38,783 bases of DNA. It comes from Elusimicrobiota bacterium. GTDB lineage: Bacteria; Elusimicrobiota; Elusimicrobia; JACQJP01. Shown piece by piece: positions 7,057-15,528 of the stretch. How positions within the stretch are numbered: position 1 is the stretch's first letter; every line of letters starts with the position of its first letter. The position numbers were made by a program, and so were the translations under genes. The notes under the pieces were generated by a model. The model made no database searches. It had not been told where the DNA came from and saw nothing but the letters and a program-made list of their open reading frames with translations. Location of the stretch: assembly GCA_016204975.1 (NCBI GenBank), contig JACQJP010000009.1, positions 1-38,783 on the forward strand. The letters run 5' to 3'.

Positions 7057-9624
7057 TTAAGAGCACTCACTATAGCCGCAATCGTGGCAGGTGGGGCCGG
7101 AGCACCCTGATTCAAAGGCCACATTGGAGGAGTAGCAGTTGGGACAGTAAAGAATCTGCACCGCCTCCCACAACTCCAACCGCTTGGACTCTGCGGGTTG
7201 GGATTCCGTGTCCTGATCAAGCAATCCCATCTTCTTGAGATGCATCCGCAGAGCCACCCCAATGGCGTGGGGGATGGAGTTGATGCGGTTTTCTCCAAAT
7301 CCCAAGGGGCGGTCCCCCTTGACGGAGTTCAAGTGCTTCAGGATCCGGGCCGGATCCCCGCCATATTCAAAATACTTCGACAATAAGATCCCGATCAGAG
7401 AGGTGAGACCGCTGATCTCCGTGCCCATAGGAGGAAGGTTGGTGAATACCTGATAGGGACCTTGATCATCGTAGTTGATGTGGATGTGCAGAGGGCCATA
7501 TCCTGTTTGTATCTGGTAATACTGGGAGGAAACCCCCAAGGGCCCACCCTCCCTGGGTTTTCGCTGAACAGGCTGCGGTGGAACGGCCATGCCTGTTTGA
7601 GAAGAGAGGTTTAAAACCTGCTGGGCCTTGCAACCATCCCGGTAGATGGTGATTCCCTTGCATCCCTCTTCATAGGCCAACAGATAGGCCCGGCGCACAT
7701 CCTCCACCGTCACCGTGCCGGGCATATTGATTGTTTTGGAAACACCATTGTCCGTATGTCTCTGGAAGGCCGCCTGAATCTTCACATGGAACTCCACCGC
7801 CACATCATGGGCCACAGGAAACAAATCCTGGATGGACCTCGGGACCTCGGGAATACCCCTCACCGCCTTATGATTCCTATCGATCTTCTTCCAGAGCTCC
7901 TCGTGGCCCAACCCGAAGAATTTATTTTTCTCCGCCACTTCCTTGAATAGGGGGTTCACCTCAAAGAAAACATCTTTGGGATCCGGAGAATCCCCCTTCT
8001 TTAGGGCGTCCAAGGCGCGGGCATTGTAGCGGGTGTAGGCGATGCCGAAGAAGGGTTCGATCCCCCCCCCCTGGAGACCGGCCGCGATGGCGATGGTTCC
8101 GGTCGGGGCTATGGTGGTCCGGGCGCAATGGCGCGGGAACCTATGCTCCCCACGGAAGTAGGGACCTTCCTCATCATAGATGGAATTCTTCCAGTAAGGA
8201 AAGGCTCCCCGCTCCTTCGCCAACTCCTCCGAGGTTTCTAAGGCGGTCCGGTCAATAAAAGCCATCACCTTCTCCGCCATCTCCAGCGCCTTTGGAGAAT
8301 CATAAGGAATCCCCAAGCGAACCAACGCCTCCGCCCAACCCATAATTCCCGCTCCGATACGGCGCCCCCCCTTGGCCATCTCCTCGATCTCCGGCAGAGG
8401 GTAGTTATTGACCTCAATGACATCATCCAAAAAGCGCACCGCCAGGGAGACTGTTTCTCCCAGCCGCTCGTAATTGAGTTTGCCTTCAAGCAGAGATCCC
8501 TCCACAAAATTCGCCAAGTTGATGGAACCAAGATTACATGGTTCCCACGGCAAGAGCGGGACTTCACCGCATGGATTTGTGCTTTCCACCTGCCCCAACA
8601 ACGGCATGGGATTGGACCCGGAGTTGTTGATATGATCCAAGACGACAAATCCCGGATCGCCGGTCTTCCAGGCGCACTCCACCATCAAATTGAATATCTC
8701 CGGGGCATTGGCCTTGCCCACGGGCTGTTGCGTGCGTGGGTTGATCAAGTCATACTCAGCGCCTTCCTTCACCGCCTGCATGAACTTGGCATCAATGGCC
8801 ACGGAAACGTTGAAGTTCTCCATCACCCCGGGCCGGCTCTTCATGGAAATGAACTCCCGGATCTCCGGGTGCCAATAGGGCAGGATTCCCATGTTGGCTC
8901 CCCGGCGGCATCCGCCCTGTTTAACCACATCCGTCATCTTGTCATAAATCTGCATGAACGAGATGGCCCCCGAAGCGACCCCCTGGGTTTTTTTGACCAC
9001 ATCCCCCGCGGGCCGGAGCCTCCCAAATGAAAAACCTGTTCCTCCCCCCGCTTTCTGGATCAGAGACTGGGCGGTCAGCGCCTTGGTGATGGCCTCCATG
9101 GAATCCTCCACCGGAAGCACATAACACGCTGAAAGTTGCTGGAGCTCTCTTCCGGCGTTCATCAAGGTGGGCGAGTTGGGAAGAAAATCAAAACGCGCCA
9201 GCATCTCATAAAAACGCCCTCCCCATTCCTCCACCAACTGCGCGGCCCCAGGGACCTCCGCGATGGCCCGCTCCAAGTTTTTCATCAACCGCACAAAATT
9301 GGCATCCCGGTCCCGGGCCTCATATAGACCTTGATGGAACAAAATCAGTTTGGCCGTCTCTCCCTGCTTGGTCGGAATTTCCCGGATCAATCTCTGAACG
9401 GAATCGAAAATTCCCCAGCGCTGAGCCTGAGGATGGAGCAATATCTCCGCCATGGCGATGTTGCGAGCCACTCCCCAAAGCCAAGCCTCCGGGCCGGCGG
9501 CATCCCGGAGGTATTTATCCCGGATCACCTTTAATTGGTTCTCGGTCAGACGCATGGAACCCCTTTGTTGCACAGACTCCAACTCCTTTTCAGGACTTCT
9601 TTCGGCCACGACTGGCTTGAGCAT
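7057..9624 (-). CDS. nrdJ: adenosylcobalamin-dependent (class II) ribonucleotide reductase
   Basis: Reduces ribonucleotides to deoxyribonucleotides using a cobalamin-generated thiyl radical. The 855-residue protein shows the N-terminal ATP-cone-like/all-alpha part, then NSPTLMNAG and LSACYVLP with a redox cysteine. GGGTGFSFGRLRP comes next, then the active-site NPCGE followed by PLLPWEPCNLGSINLAN, then APTGTIA. The C-terminus is cysteine-rich (CPNC, then CHDCGYSECS) and resembles the zinc/redox tail of long NrdJ proteins. Two starts are possible. ATG at 9624 has GAGGTGGAG upstream and overlaps nrdR by 35 bases. ATG at 9555 (MRLTENQ) has AAGGGG upstream and no overlap. No class I or III reductase genes are in the window. 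Oxygen-independent DNA synthesis with a vitamin B12 demand is implied. Confidence 0.96.
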   Translation of the reverse strand: MLKPVVAERSPEKELESVQQRGSMRLTENQLKVIRDKYLRDAAGPEAWLWGVARNIAMAEILLHPQAQRWGIFDSVQRLIREIPTKQGETAKLILFHQGLYEARDRDANFVRLMKNLERAIAEVPGAAQLVEEWGGRFYEMLARFDFLPNSPTLMNAGRELQQLSACYVLPVEDSMEAITKALTAQSLIQKAGGGTGFSFGRLRPAGDVVKKTQGVASGAISFMQIYDKMTDVVKQGGCRRGANMGILPYWHPEIREFISMKSRPGVMENFNVSVAIDAKFMQAVKEGAEYDLINPRTQQPVGKANAPEIFNLMVECAWKTGDPGFVVLDHINNSGSNPMPLLGQVESTNPCGEVPLLPWEPCNLGSINLANFVEGSLLEGKLNYERLGETVSLAVRFLDDVIEVNNYPLPEIEEMAKGGRRIGAGIMGWAEALVRLGIPYDSPKALEMAEKVMAFIDRTALETSEELAKERGAFPYWKNSIYDEEGPYFRGEHRFPRHCARTTIAPTGTIAIAAGLQGGGIEPFFGIAYTRYNARALDALKKGDSPDPKDVFFEVNPLFKEVAEKNKFFGLGHEELWKKIDRNHKAVRGIPEVPRSIQDLFPVAHDVAVEFHVKIQAAFQRHTDNGVSKTINMPGTVTVEDVRRAYLLAYEEGCKGITIYRDGCKAQQVLNLSSQTGMAVPPQPVQRKPREGGPLGVSSQYYQIQTGYGPLHIHINYDDQGPYQVFTNLPPMGTEISGLTSLIGILLSKYFEYGGDPARILKHLNSVKGDRPLGFGENRINSIPHAIGVALRMHLKKMGLLDQDTESQPAESKRLELWEAVQILYCPNCYSSNVAFESGCSGPTCHDCGYSECS

Positions 9625-10114
9625 GACTCTCCACCTCTTGTTTTTTAGAATCTTCTGGTCGCAGGGAAGGTGCGCCGATCTCCCGAACGATCTTGGAAAA
9701 CTCCTCTAAATCTCCAAACTGCCGATAGACGGAAGCAAATCGCACGTAGGCGACCGCATCCAAGGGTTTTAGGGATTTCAGAACCATCTCCCCAATGGCG
9801 CGGCTGGGAATCTCCATCACATAATCCTGCACGAGCTCAGAAACCCGGGCAATGACTTTCTCAATGGCATCGATGGAGACCGGGCGTTTCTCACAAGCCT
9901 TGAGAATCCCTTTTTTGATTTTGGAGGGATCAAATATCTCTCGCCGCCCGTCTGCCTTGACCACCATCAGCGGCAACAACTCTACCCGCTCCAGGGTCAC
10001 AAAACGTCGCCGGCAAAGGCGGCACTCCCGCTTGCGACGAATGGCCGAATCGGTCTCATGCGGGCGGGAATCCAGAACTCGGTCTTCGGTATGATTGCAG
10101 AACGGACAGCGCAT
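9590..10114 (-). CDS. nrdR: transcriptional repressor NrdR
   Basis: A zinc-ribbon plus ATP-cone regulator that represses ribonucleotide reductase genes according to ATP/dATP levels. The zinc ribbon is formed by MRCPFCN and CRLCRRRF, followed by RRRFVTLERVEL. The ATP-cone follows, with KADGRREIFDPSKIKKGI and a QFGDLEEF ending. I set the start at the ATG at 10114 because the family begins MxCPxC. A longer frame from a GTG at 10150 would add 12 residues encoded partly by a run of nine G. At 174 residues it is longer than usual because of a charged tail after the ATP-cone. It sits first in the operon, immediately before its expected target nrdJ, and overlaps it if nrdJ starts at 9624. Confidence 0.95.
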   Translation of the reverse strand: MRCPFCNHTEDRVLDSRPHETDSAIRRKRECRLCRRRFVTLERVELLPLMVVKADGRREIFDPSKIKKGILKACEKRPVSIDAIEKVIARVSELVQDYVMEIPSRAIGEMVLKSLKPLDAVAYVRFASVYRQFGDLEEFSKIVREIGAPSLRPEDSKKQEVESHAQASRGRKKS

Positions 10115-10149
10115 TCGACCTGCCACCAGGGGAAAAAATCCCCCCCCCA

Positions 10150-10199
10150 CACTCCCTGATTAAGATCGGGTCCCTCTAAGGTCTCGGCGGTGCTGGATT
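10150..10199. repeat. possible decayed copy of the 57-bp repeat
   Basis: Bases 10150-10174 match the corresponding segment of the nrdJ-dcd repeat (6952-6976) at about 18 of 25 positions without gaps. This includes the flanking blocks CACTCCC and TCGGGTCCC; the central stem bases differ. The remainder to about 10199 is only loosely similar. It lies in the nrdR leader, just upstream of the coding region. Confidence 0.4.
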
Positions 10200-10214
10200 T
10201 ACCTCAGGAGGGCT

Positions 10215-10249
10215 AAAACCAGGTCACTCAAGAACATGAACTTGGTTTT
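10215..10249 (-). other. hairpin in the nrdR leader
   Basis: An inverted repeat of seven bases (aaaacca at 10215-10221 and tggtttt at 10243-10249), extended by a few further pairs inside after one mismatch. On the minus strand it would form in the roughly 165-base leader between the promoter and nrdR. On that strand it lacks a following U run, so it is not a terminator there. Function unknown. Confidence 0.4.
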
Positions 10250-10285
10250 GCTTGCTTTTTATTTTCAACATGTAGTGACAGTTTA

Positions 10286-10314
10286 ATTTTAACCGCTATA
10301 AGTAGATATGTCAA
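10286..10314 (-). promoter_or_regulatory. sigma70-like promoter of the nrdR-nrdJ-dcd-gua-hem run
   Basis: On the minus strand the perfect -35 box TTGACA (10309-10314) is 17 bases from the -10 box TAAAAT (10286-10291). The predicted start is near 10279, giving a leader of about 165 bases before nrdR. It lies in the AT-rich part of the largest non-repeat spacer (10115-10381), between pncC and nrdR. This is the strongest promoter match I see in the window. Confidence 0.7.
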
Positions 10315-10381
10315 TAGAAAAAATCACTAAATGGGAAATTTGAAGACTAAATCTAGGCAGGAAGGACCCTGTTTGAACTAT

Positions 10382-10873
10382 TTACCGCAGAAAGGAAGGC
10401 CTCAGGGCTCGCCGGAGGCTATCCAACGCCTGGCGAACCGCTTTCTTTCTCACCTGCAACCGGCTGCCGGAAAACAAAAACCGCCGGACCCAAACGCGGC
10501 CGCTTCCCTTCCGCGCAATCCCGATCCAAACGGTGCCGACCGGCTTTTTCCAACTGCCTCCGGAAGGTCCCGCAACCCCGGTAATAGAGATGGAGAAATC
10601 CGTGTGGGAACGTTTCAAAATTCCCCGCGCCATCTCTTGAGCCACTTTTTCCGAAACGGCGCCGAACCTCTCCAGACTTCTCCTGGAGACCCCCAAAAGA
10701 CGGACCTTGGAGGCATCGGAGTAGGCGACCACCGCCTCCAGAAAATATTCCGAACTTCCCGCCGCATCCGTGAGGCAACCGGCCAACAGACCCCCGGTGC
10801 AGGACTCCGCCACAGAGAGCGTCTGGCCTCTCTTCTTGAGCAAGCGTCCTACCGCGCAGGCCAGTTTGGTCAT
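10382..10873 (-). CDS. pncC: nicotinamide-nucleotide amidase (CinA C-terminal domain family)
   Basis: A 163-residue stand-alone CinA C-terminal domain. In characterised members this domain deamidates nicotinamide mononucleotide to nicotinic acid mononucleotide, recycling pyridine nucleotide in the cytoplasm. The family motifs are SVAESCTGGLLAG near residue 20, the YSDASKVRLLGV strand and GVAGPSGG followed by KPVGTVWIGIA. The N-terminal MoaB-like domain of full CinA is absent, as in PncC. It starts 41 bases after the last antiporter gene. A 15-codon open frame bridges that gap with ATGA overlaps on both sides, so expression is probably coupled to the antiporter operon. No obvious functional link to ion transport is visible. 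Confidence 0.92.
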   Translation of the reverse strand: MTKLACAVGRLLKKRGQTLSVAESCTGGLLAGCLTDAAGSSEYFLEAVVAYSDASKVRLLGVSRRSLERFGAVSEKVAQEMARGILKRSHTDFSISITGVAGPSGGSWKKPVGTVWIGIARKGSGRVWVRRFLFSGSRLQVRKKAVRQALDSLRRALRPSFLR

Positions 10874-10917
10874 GGTTTCCGCGCCGTCCCGCTCCGCAGG
10901 AGCCCCGGTTTGGTCAT
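10870..10917 (-). CDS. possible 15-codon coupling peptide
   Basis: A tiny frame (MTKPGLLRSGTARKP) begins with an ATG whose ATGA overlaps the stop of the preceding antiporter gene. It ends with a TGA that overlaps the ATGA of pncC. It would let ribosomes pass from one gene to the next. Its first ten bases repeat those at the pncC start (ATGACCAAAC), so it may instead be a relic of a small duplication. There is no independent evidence of translation. Confidence 0.25.
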   Translation of the reverse strand: MTKPGLLRSGTARKP

Positions 10918-12578
10918 GCCAGGACCAGCCCTAAAAATAAAAGCAGAATCCACACCAAAAAAAAGATGGGAGAAGTAGTGAGCGAAGAAAAGCCCAGCCC
11001 TCTACGGAAAAAACCTTCGAGAGAACCGAGGCCGATCGCCACCCGGCTTTGAATATTCTCGCAACCTATTTTCCAACCGCACTGCAATCCCTGAAGCGCC
11101 TGCAAAATCCACAGGGCTCCCCGACGATAAAACCGGTCGGTATCCGCAAGCGCGACATCCGCAACTTTAATCCTGGGCAGCAAAAGATAAAACAGCGCTC
11201 CGGTGGCCGCCAGAAGGCCGAGGGCTTGAAGGAGACGGGGCAAGTCATAAGGATGGTACCGGATGGAAAAGGGAAGGAGCCGGTAAAGGCTCTGGGGGTA
11301 AACGCCGGTGAAAAGGCATAGAAAGGCAAGTCCCCCCATAGCCCAGTACATGTTTTGTGTCAAGGGCCGAACCGGTCGAGAGGTGGGCCGATGGAAGAAG
11401 CAAAAATAGGGCAGCTTCAGACCCAGACTCAAGAAGGTCCCCACCGAGGCAAGCTCCAGCAAAAGAAAAATTCCCGTCTTTTTCTCCAGATGAGCGGCTT
11501 CCAGCACGATGGATTTGCTCACAAAGCCGTTCAGGAAGGGACCGCCGGAGATGGCGAAGGCCCCAACAAAATAAAACAGGCCCACCCAAAACATGGAACG
11601 CCAAAGCCCCCCCAACTCGGTGAGTTTGGAACGCCCAGTCGCCTCAATCACCGCTCCGGCCGCCATAAACAGAAGCCCCTTATAAAGGATATGGCTGAAG
11701 GCATGAGCGGAGCTTCCGCTGACGGAGAGGGCGGATCCCAAGCCGATTCCGCAAACCATATATCCCACCTGACTGACGATGTGGTAGGACAAAATCCGGC
11801 GGATGTTGTTTTCCAGAAACGCATAGACGACGCCATAGACCGCCATCAGAGCCCCCACCCACGCCAACGCCTCTACGCCAAAAAAACCGCGGGCCAAGAC
11901 ATAAACAGCGGTCTTGGTGACATAGGCACTCAGATAGACGCTTCCGGTGGGGGTGGACTCCGGATAGGCATCCGGAAGCCAGGCGTGCAGCGGAGGGACC
12001 GCAGCGTGGATCAAAAAACCCAATAGGATGAGAAATCCTCCCCCATCCAGAGGGATGGTCTCAAAGGTGAAAGCTCGCCTCTCGATCCCATAAAGCAGGC
12101 ACCCGGCAAAAAGACAGAGCCCTCCAGCCAAATGCACCAGAAGATACCGAAACCCTGCGCCCAGGGACCGGGGATTGGAGCGATTCCAAATCAAAAACAT
12201 CGAGGCCACAGACAGCAACTCCCAAAAAACAAAAAGCGTGACGAGGTCGCCCGCGAAGACGGCACCCAAGGAGGCCCCTGCGGCGCCCAGGGCGGCGACA
12301 TGCTGTTTTCTATTATCTAGATGGAGGGCGTAAAGGTTGCCAAAGAAGGTCAGGAGAACGAATGCCAAACCAAAAAACCAAGAAAGGCTATCCGCCCGAA
12401 GCCAGATCCAGCGGATCCCCATCCAGAATCCGCTCTGGGTGCTCGGTACCGGAACCTGAAACAAAATCAGGAGGGCAGCCAGGGGAGCCGACAGCAGAAC
12501 CGCTTTCTGCCAGCGCCTTCCTCCGACAAGGATCGCCGGCGCCGCGAACGCAAACGGAAGCCCCGGATGCAGGATCAT
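10914..12578 (-). CDS. Mrp/Mbh-type antiporter subunit, D-like (third copy)
   Basis: A 554-residue polytopic membrane protein of the proton-conducting transporter family (NuoL/M/N, MrpA/D). The conserved glutamate helix is LFVFWELLSVASMFLIW, and the broken-helix motif reads IHAAVPPLHAWLPDAYPE. Where the other two copies have a lysine (LKIGLFPLHGW, VKAAIFPLQGW), this one aligns a histidine. A similar replacement is, as I recall, usual in the subfamily with PPLHAWLPDAYPE, so it is probably a distinct paralogue rather than a damaged one. A TKTAVY lysine follows. Its ATG overlaps the end of the preceding D-like gene by four bases. A soluble-looking segment and an extra membrane helix form the C-terminus. 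Confidence 0.9.
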   Translation of the reverse strand: MILHPGLPFAFAAPAILVGGRRWQKAVLLSAPLAALLILFQVPVPSTQSGFWMGIRWIWLRADSLSWFFGLAFVLLTFFGNLYALHLDNRKQHVAALGAAGASLGAVFAGDLVTLFVFWELLSVASMFLIWNRSNPRSLGAGFRYLLVHLAGGLCLFAGCLLYGIERRAFTFETIPLDGGGFLILLGFLIHAAVPPLHAWLPDAYPESTPTGSVYLSAYVTKTAVYVLARGFFGVEALAWVGALMAVYGVVYAFLENNIRRILSYHIVSQVGYMVCGIGLGSALSVSGSSAHAFSHILYKGLLFMAAGAVIEATGRSKLTELGGLWRSMFWVGLFYFVGAFAISGGPFLNGFVSKSIVLEAAHLEKKTGIFLLLELASVGTFLSLGLKLPYFCFFHRPTSRPVRPLTQNMYWAMGGLAFLCLFTGVYPQSLYRLLPFSIRYHPYDLPRLLQALGLLAATGALFYLLLPRIKVADVALADTDRFYRRGALWILQALQGLQCGWKIGCENIQSRVAIGLGSLEGFFRRGLGFSSLTTSPIFFLVWILLLFLGLVLA

Positions 12579-14038
12579 CCCGATCCCCCCGTCCAGGAGA
12601 CCAAACGCAGCTGCGCCTCAATCAAAGGCGGCACAGAGCCGAATAAGAGGATCAAACCGGCGGTCACCAAAAGGGGCGCCAGCAACTCCCAGGGGGCCTC
12701 CCTCTTTTTCACGAAGTCGGGCGAGGCGCAGAAGAATCCCCGATAGACGATGGGCAGAAAATAGGCGGCATTCAGAAAACTGCTCAAGAGCAGCACCCCG
12801 AGGTAGATTGGGCGCCCCGCCTCCAAACTTCCCAACGCCAGATGCCACTTGCTGATGAAACCGCATAGCAGAGGAGTGCCCATCATTCCAAAGGAAGCCA
12901 CTGCAAAGGCAGCCAGGGTCCAGGGCATCCGGCGGCCAATCCCTCCCATCTCGCTGATCTTTTCACGATGGGCCCCGACCTCCATGGCCCCCGCGCAGAA
13001 AAATAGCGTAATCTTCATCACCCCATGATTGACCAGATGCAGGACCGCTCCCCTCCAAGCCGCCTCCGAGGCAAGGGCCACCCCCAGCATGATATAGGAC
13101 AGCTGGCTCACCGTGGAATAAGCCAAGCGGCGCTTGAGGTTATCTTGGAGAAGCGCGGCTAAAGATGCTCCCACGATGGTCGCCGCCGCCAAAATCGCCA
13201 AAACCTCGGAGATCCCCAGTTCCCGAAGAAAATCCAGACCAAACACATAGCCGCTCACCCGCAAACAACCGAAGACCCCGGCCTTGACCACCGCCACCGC
13301 ATGCAAAAGAGCGCTGACCGGCGTGGGGGCCACCATGGCTGAGGGAAGCCATCCCTGCAAAGGGAATATCGCCGCCTTCACACCCCATCCGAGCCCAAAC
13401 AGAAGAAAAAGCCATCGCAGCGTAGAATCCTGCGCCGTTCCTTTCAAAAATCCCCCTGGGACAAAAGAAAGCTGTTGCGATAAAATCCAGGTCCAGGCAA
13501 CCCCGGCCAGCAGGCACACGCCTGCCGAAAGGGTATATAACAAGTACTTCCTACCGGCCCGCAGCGCCTGGGGAGTCTCCCGATGAACCACCAACGGGTA
13601 GGTGGCGATGGTGAGAATCTCATAGAAAATAAAAAAGCTCAAAAGGTCCGAGGAAAAAGCGATTCCCACGGTGGAGCCTAGGCAGATTGCAAAGCAGGAA
13701 AAATAGCGGGTTTGTTTTTTCTCGCTCTGCAATCGGACATACCCCACGGAATAAAGGGAAGTCAAAAGCCACAGCCCGGAAGCCAAAAGGGCAAAAAGAT
13801 ACCCCAAGGCGTCCACTCGAAGCGTCGCAGAGAGCTGAGGCCACCAGGCCCACAAGGGAGTCTCCAGGGCCACACCCCCCAAAACAGAAGGGGCCATGGA
13901 ACAGACCCCAAAAAACTGGGCCGCCGAAGCCAGAAAGGTCCAAAATTCCCGGAGCCTGGGACGACGGTCTGAGGCCAGGATCAGCCCGGCAGCCAAAAAA
14001 GGAACCAGCACACAAAAACCCGGCACCCAAGAAATCAT
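12575..14038 (-). CDS. mnhD: Mrp/Mbh-type antiporter subunit, D-like (second copy)
   Basis: A 487-residue polytopic membrane protein of the MrpD/NuoN-like family, expected to carry one ion or proton translocation channel. The key features are the glutamate in FFIFYEILTIATYPLV, the channel lysine in GWGVKAAIFPLQGWLPSAM and the following APTPVSALLHAVAVVKAGVF. This is the most MrpD-like of the three copies. It starts immediately after the stop of the first D-like gene, and its own stop overlaps the next start by four bases. Such tight packing suggests stoichiometric co-production of three channel subunits. Confidence 0.93.
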   Translation of the reverse strand: MISWVPGFCVLVPFLAAGLILASDRRPRLREFWTFLASAAQFFGVCSMAPSVLGGVALETPLWAWWPQLSATLRVDALGYLFALLASGLWLLTSLYSVGYVRLQSEKKQTRYFSCFAICLGSTVGIAFSSDLLSFFIFYEILTIATYPLVVHRETPQALRAGRKYLLYTLSAGVCLLAGVAWTWILSQQLSFVPGGFLKGTAQDSTLRWLFLLFGLGWGVKAAIFPLQGWLPSAMVAPTPVSALLHAVAVVKAGVFGCLRVSGYVFGLDFLRELGISEVLAILAAATIVGASLAALLQDNLKRRLAYSTVSQLSYIMLGVALASEAAWRGAVLHLVNHGVMKITLFFCAGAMEVGAHREKISEMGGIGRRMPWTLAAFAVASFGMMGTPLLCGFISKWHLALGSLEAGRPIYLGVLLLSSFLNAAYFLPIVYRGFFCASPDFVKKREAPWELLAPLLVTAGLILLFGSVPPLIEAQLRLVSWTGGSG

Positions 14039-15517
14039 CTAAGGTAAAGCGTGAATAAGCACATGGGAAACCAACGGGGAACTCAAGGGCCCCAGAAGAA
14101 GGATCAAAAAGGCGGTGAGGACCACCCCCCACGAGAGTGGGCGCAGCAGCCGCCTATCGCCCTCTCCTAGGATTTTCGCCTTTTCAGAAGAAAAGGAAAT
14201 TTGTTCCAAAACCTTGAAGAAGTAAGCGGCCGTCAAAAGGCTGGCCCCCACGATGACCGCCGCAAAAAACGGCTTTTGGGCTTCCCAGGCGCCCAAAAGA
14301 AGGTACCACTTGCTGAAAAATCCACAGGCCGGCGGAATTCCGATCATCGAAAGAGAGGCTATCCAAAAAGCCCGCACCCCCCAAGGCGTGGCACAGTGTA
14401 AACTGCCGAGATCCGTCACCCGGCGTACCCCAAAAACGCCCTCCGCCTGGGCGGCGAACAAAAAAAAGCAGGTCTTCATGATGGCCTGGTTTAAAATGTG
14501 CAGGAGGGCTCCCAAAAGAGCGGTGGAATTGCCCAGGGTCACCCCCAGCAGAATGTAGCCGATCTGGCTGACGCTGGAATAGGCCAGCATCCGACGCAGA
14601 TCCGTCTGCAGAAAGGCCCAGAAAGCGCCGGCCACAATCGCCGCGGCGCTCAGAAGGCGCAGGATCCCCAGCAGGAACTCCTCAAAAATCCCCCCCTTCG
14701 CCTCTAAAAAAATCCACCAGACGAGGCGCAAAAAACCATAGAGCATCACCTGGGTCATGAGGGGTGCCAGAAGAGCCGCCGAGGCGGAGGGGGCATAGGC
14801 GTAGGCGTCCGGCATCCAGCCGTGCAATGGAAAAAGACCGATCTTGAGCGCCAAACCACCCAAGATCAAAACGATCCCCGCACTCAAGAGGGCCGGATAG
14901 GGACTCCCGTGAAACCGGGCGATCCAATCCTGCATGTTCAAGGTTCCGGTCGCACCGTAGAGACAACCGACTCCCAGAAGATAGAGGGAGGCCCCGACCG
15001 TGCCTAGAAGCAGATACCGAAAAGCGGCCACCGGAGCCAATGGATGGGCCCCCATCCCCACCAAGGCATAAGCGGACAAGGCCGCCACCTCCAGAAACAC
15101 AAAGAAGTTGAAAAAATCCGCCGCCATAGTGATTCCCAAAAGCGCCGAGACCCACAACAAGGCCCCGCAATAAAAATATACCTGGCGACCTCCCACCTCT
15201 TTCTCCACCAAGCGGGGCGTCACCGCCAAAACCACTCCGGCCAAAAAACAAACCAAGGCCGCCATGCCCGCGCTCAGCGCGTCCAATCTCCACTCAATTC
15301 CCACAGGAGGCGGCCAGCCTCCGAAAGCGTAGCGCAGCGCCCCATGCTCTAAAACAAATACCAGTCCCTGAACAGAAAAGAGCAGAGAGGCCCCCAACGC
15401 AAGAAAAACAACGGACAGAACCCATCCTTTCCCAAGACGCCCCAACAAAAGCACCCCCAATGCCCCCACAAAACTGCTCAGAAAAATCAAAACCGGAATC
15501 TGAGAAGAAAGACTCAT
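14039..15517 (-). CDS. Mrp/Mbh-type antiporter subunit, D-like (first copy)
   Basis: About 492 residues when started at MSLSSQIPVLIFL (15517). The frame is open further upstream to 15622, but that part lies within the glycosyltransferase gene and is not expected to be translated. It is a polytopic membrane protein of the NuoN/MrpD family with the glutamate helix FFVFLEVAALSAYALV and the lysine motif ALKIGLFPLHGWMPDAYA. Later SSVSQIGYILLGV and a C-terminal helix near the antiporter end fit the family. No good Shine-Dalgarno site precedes the ATG. It follows the glycosyltransferase by 11 bases. Confidence 0.92.
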   Translation of the reverse strand: MSLSSQIPVLIFLSSFVGALGVLLLGRLGKGWVLSVVFLALGASLLFSVQGLVFVLEHGALRYAFGGWPPPVGIEWRLDALSAGMAALVCFLAGVVLAVTPRLVEKEVGGRQVYFYCGALLWVSALLGITMAADFFNFFVFLEVAALSAYALVGMGAHPLAPVAAFRYLLLGTVGASLYLLGVGCLYGATGTLNMQDWIARFHGSPYPALLSAGIVLILGGLALKIGLFPLHGWMPDAYAYAPSASAALLAPLMTQVMLYGFLRLVWWIFLEAKGGIFEEFLLGILRLLSAAAIVAGAFWAFLQTDLRRMLAYSSVSQIGYILLGVTLGNSTALLGALLHILNQAIMKTCFFLFAAQAEGVFGVRRVTDLGSLHCATPWGVRAFWIASLSMIGIPPACGFFSKWYLLLGAWEAQKPFFAAVIVGASLLTAAYFFKVLEQISFSSEKAKILGEGDRRLLRPLSWGVVLTAFLILLLGPLSSPLVSHVLIHALP

Positions 15518-15528
15518 ATTTTTGGAGT

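Noticed and set aside
10215-10260. intrinsic terminator on the plus strand (hairpin followed by T-rich sequence)
   Set aside because: No plus-strand gene lies upstream for it to terminate, and the stem is AT-rich with a large loop.
10115-10285. cobalamin riboswitch before nrdR-nrdJ
   Set aside because: Attractive because NrdJ needs B12, but I could not find a convincing B12 box or the expected helices, and the leader is short for that class.
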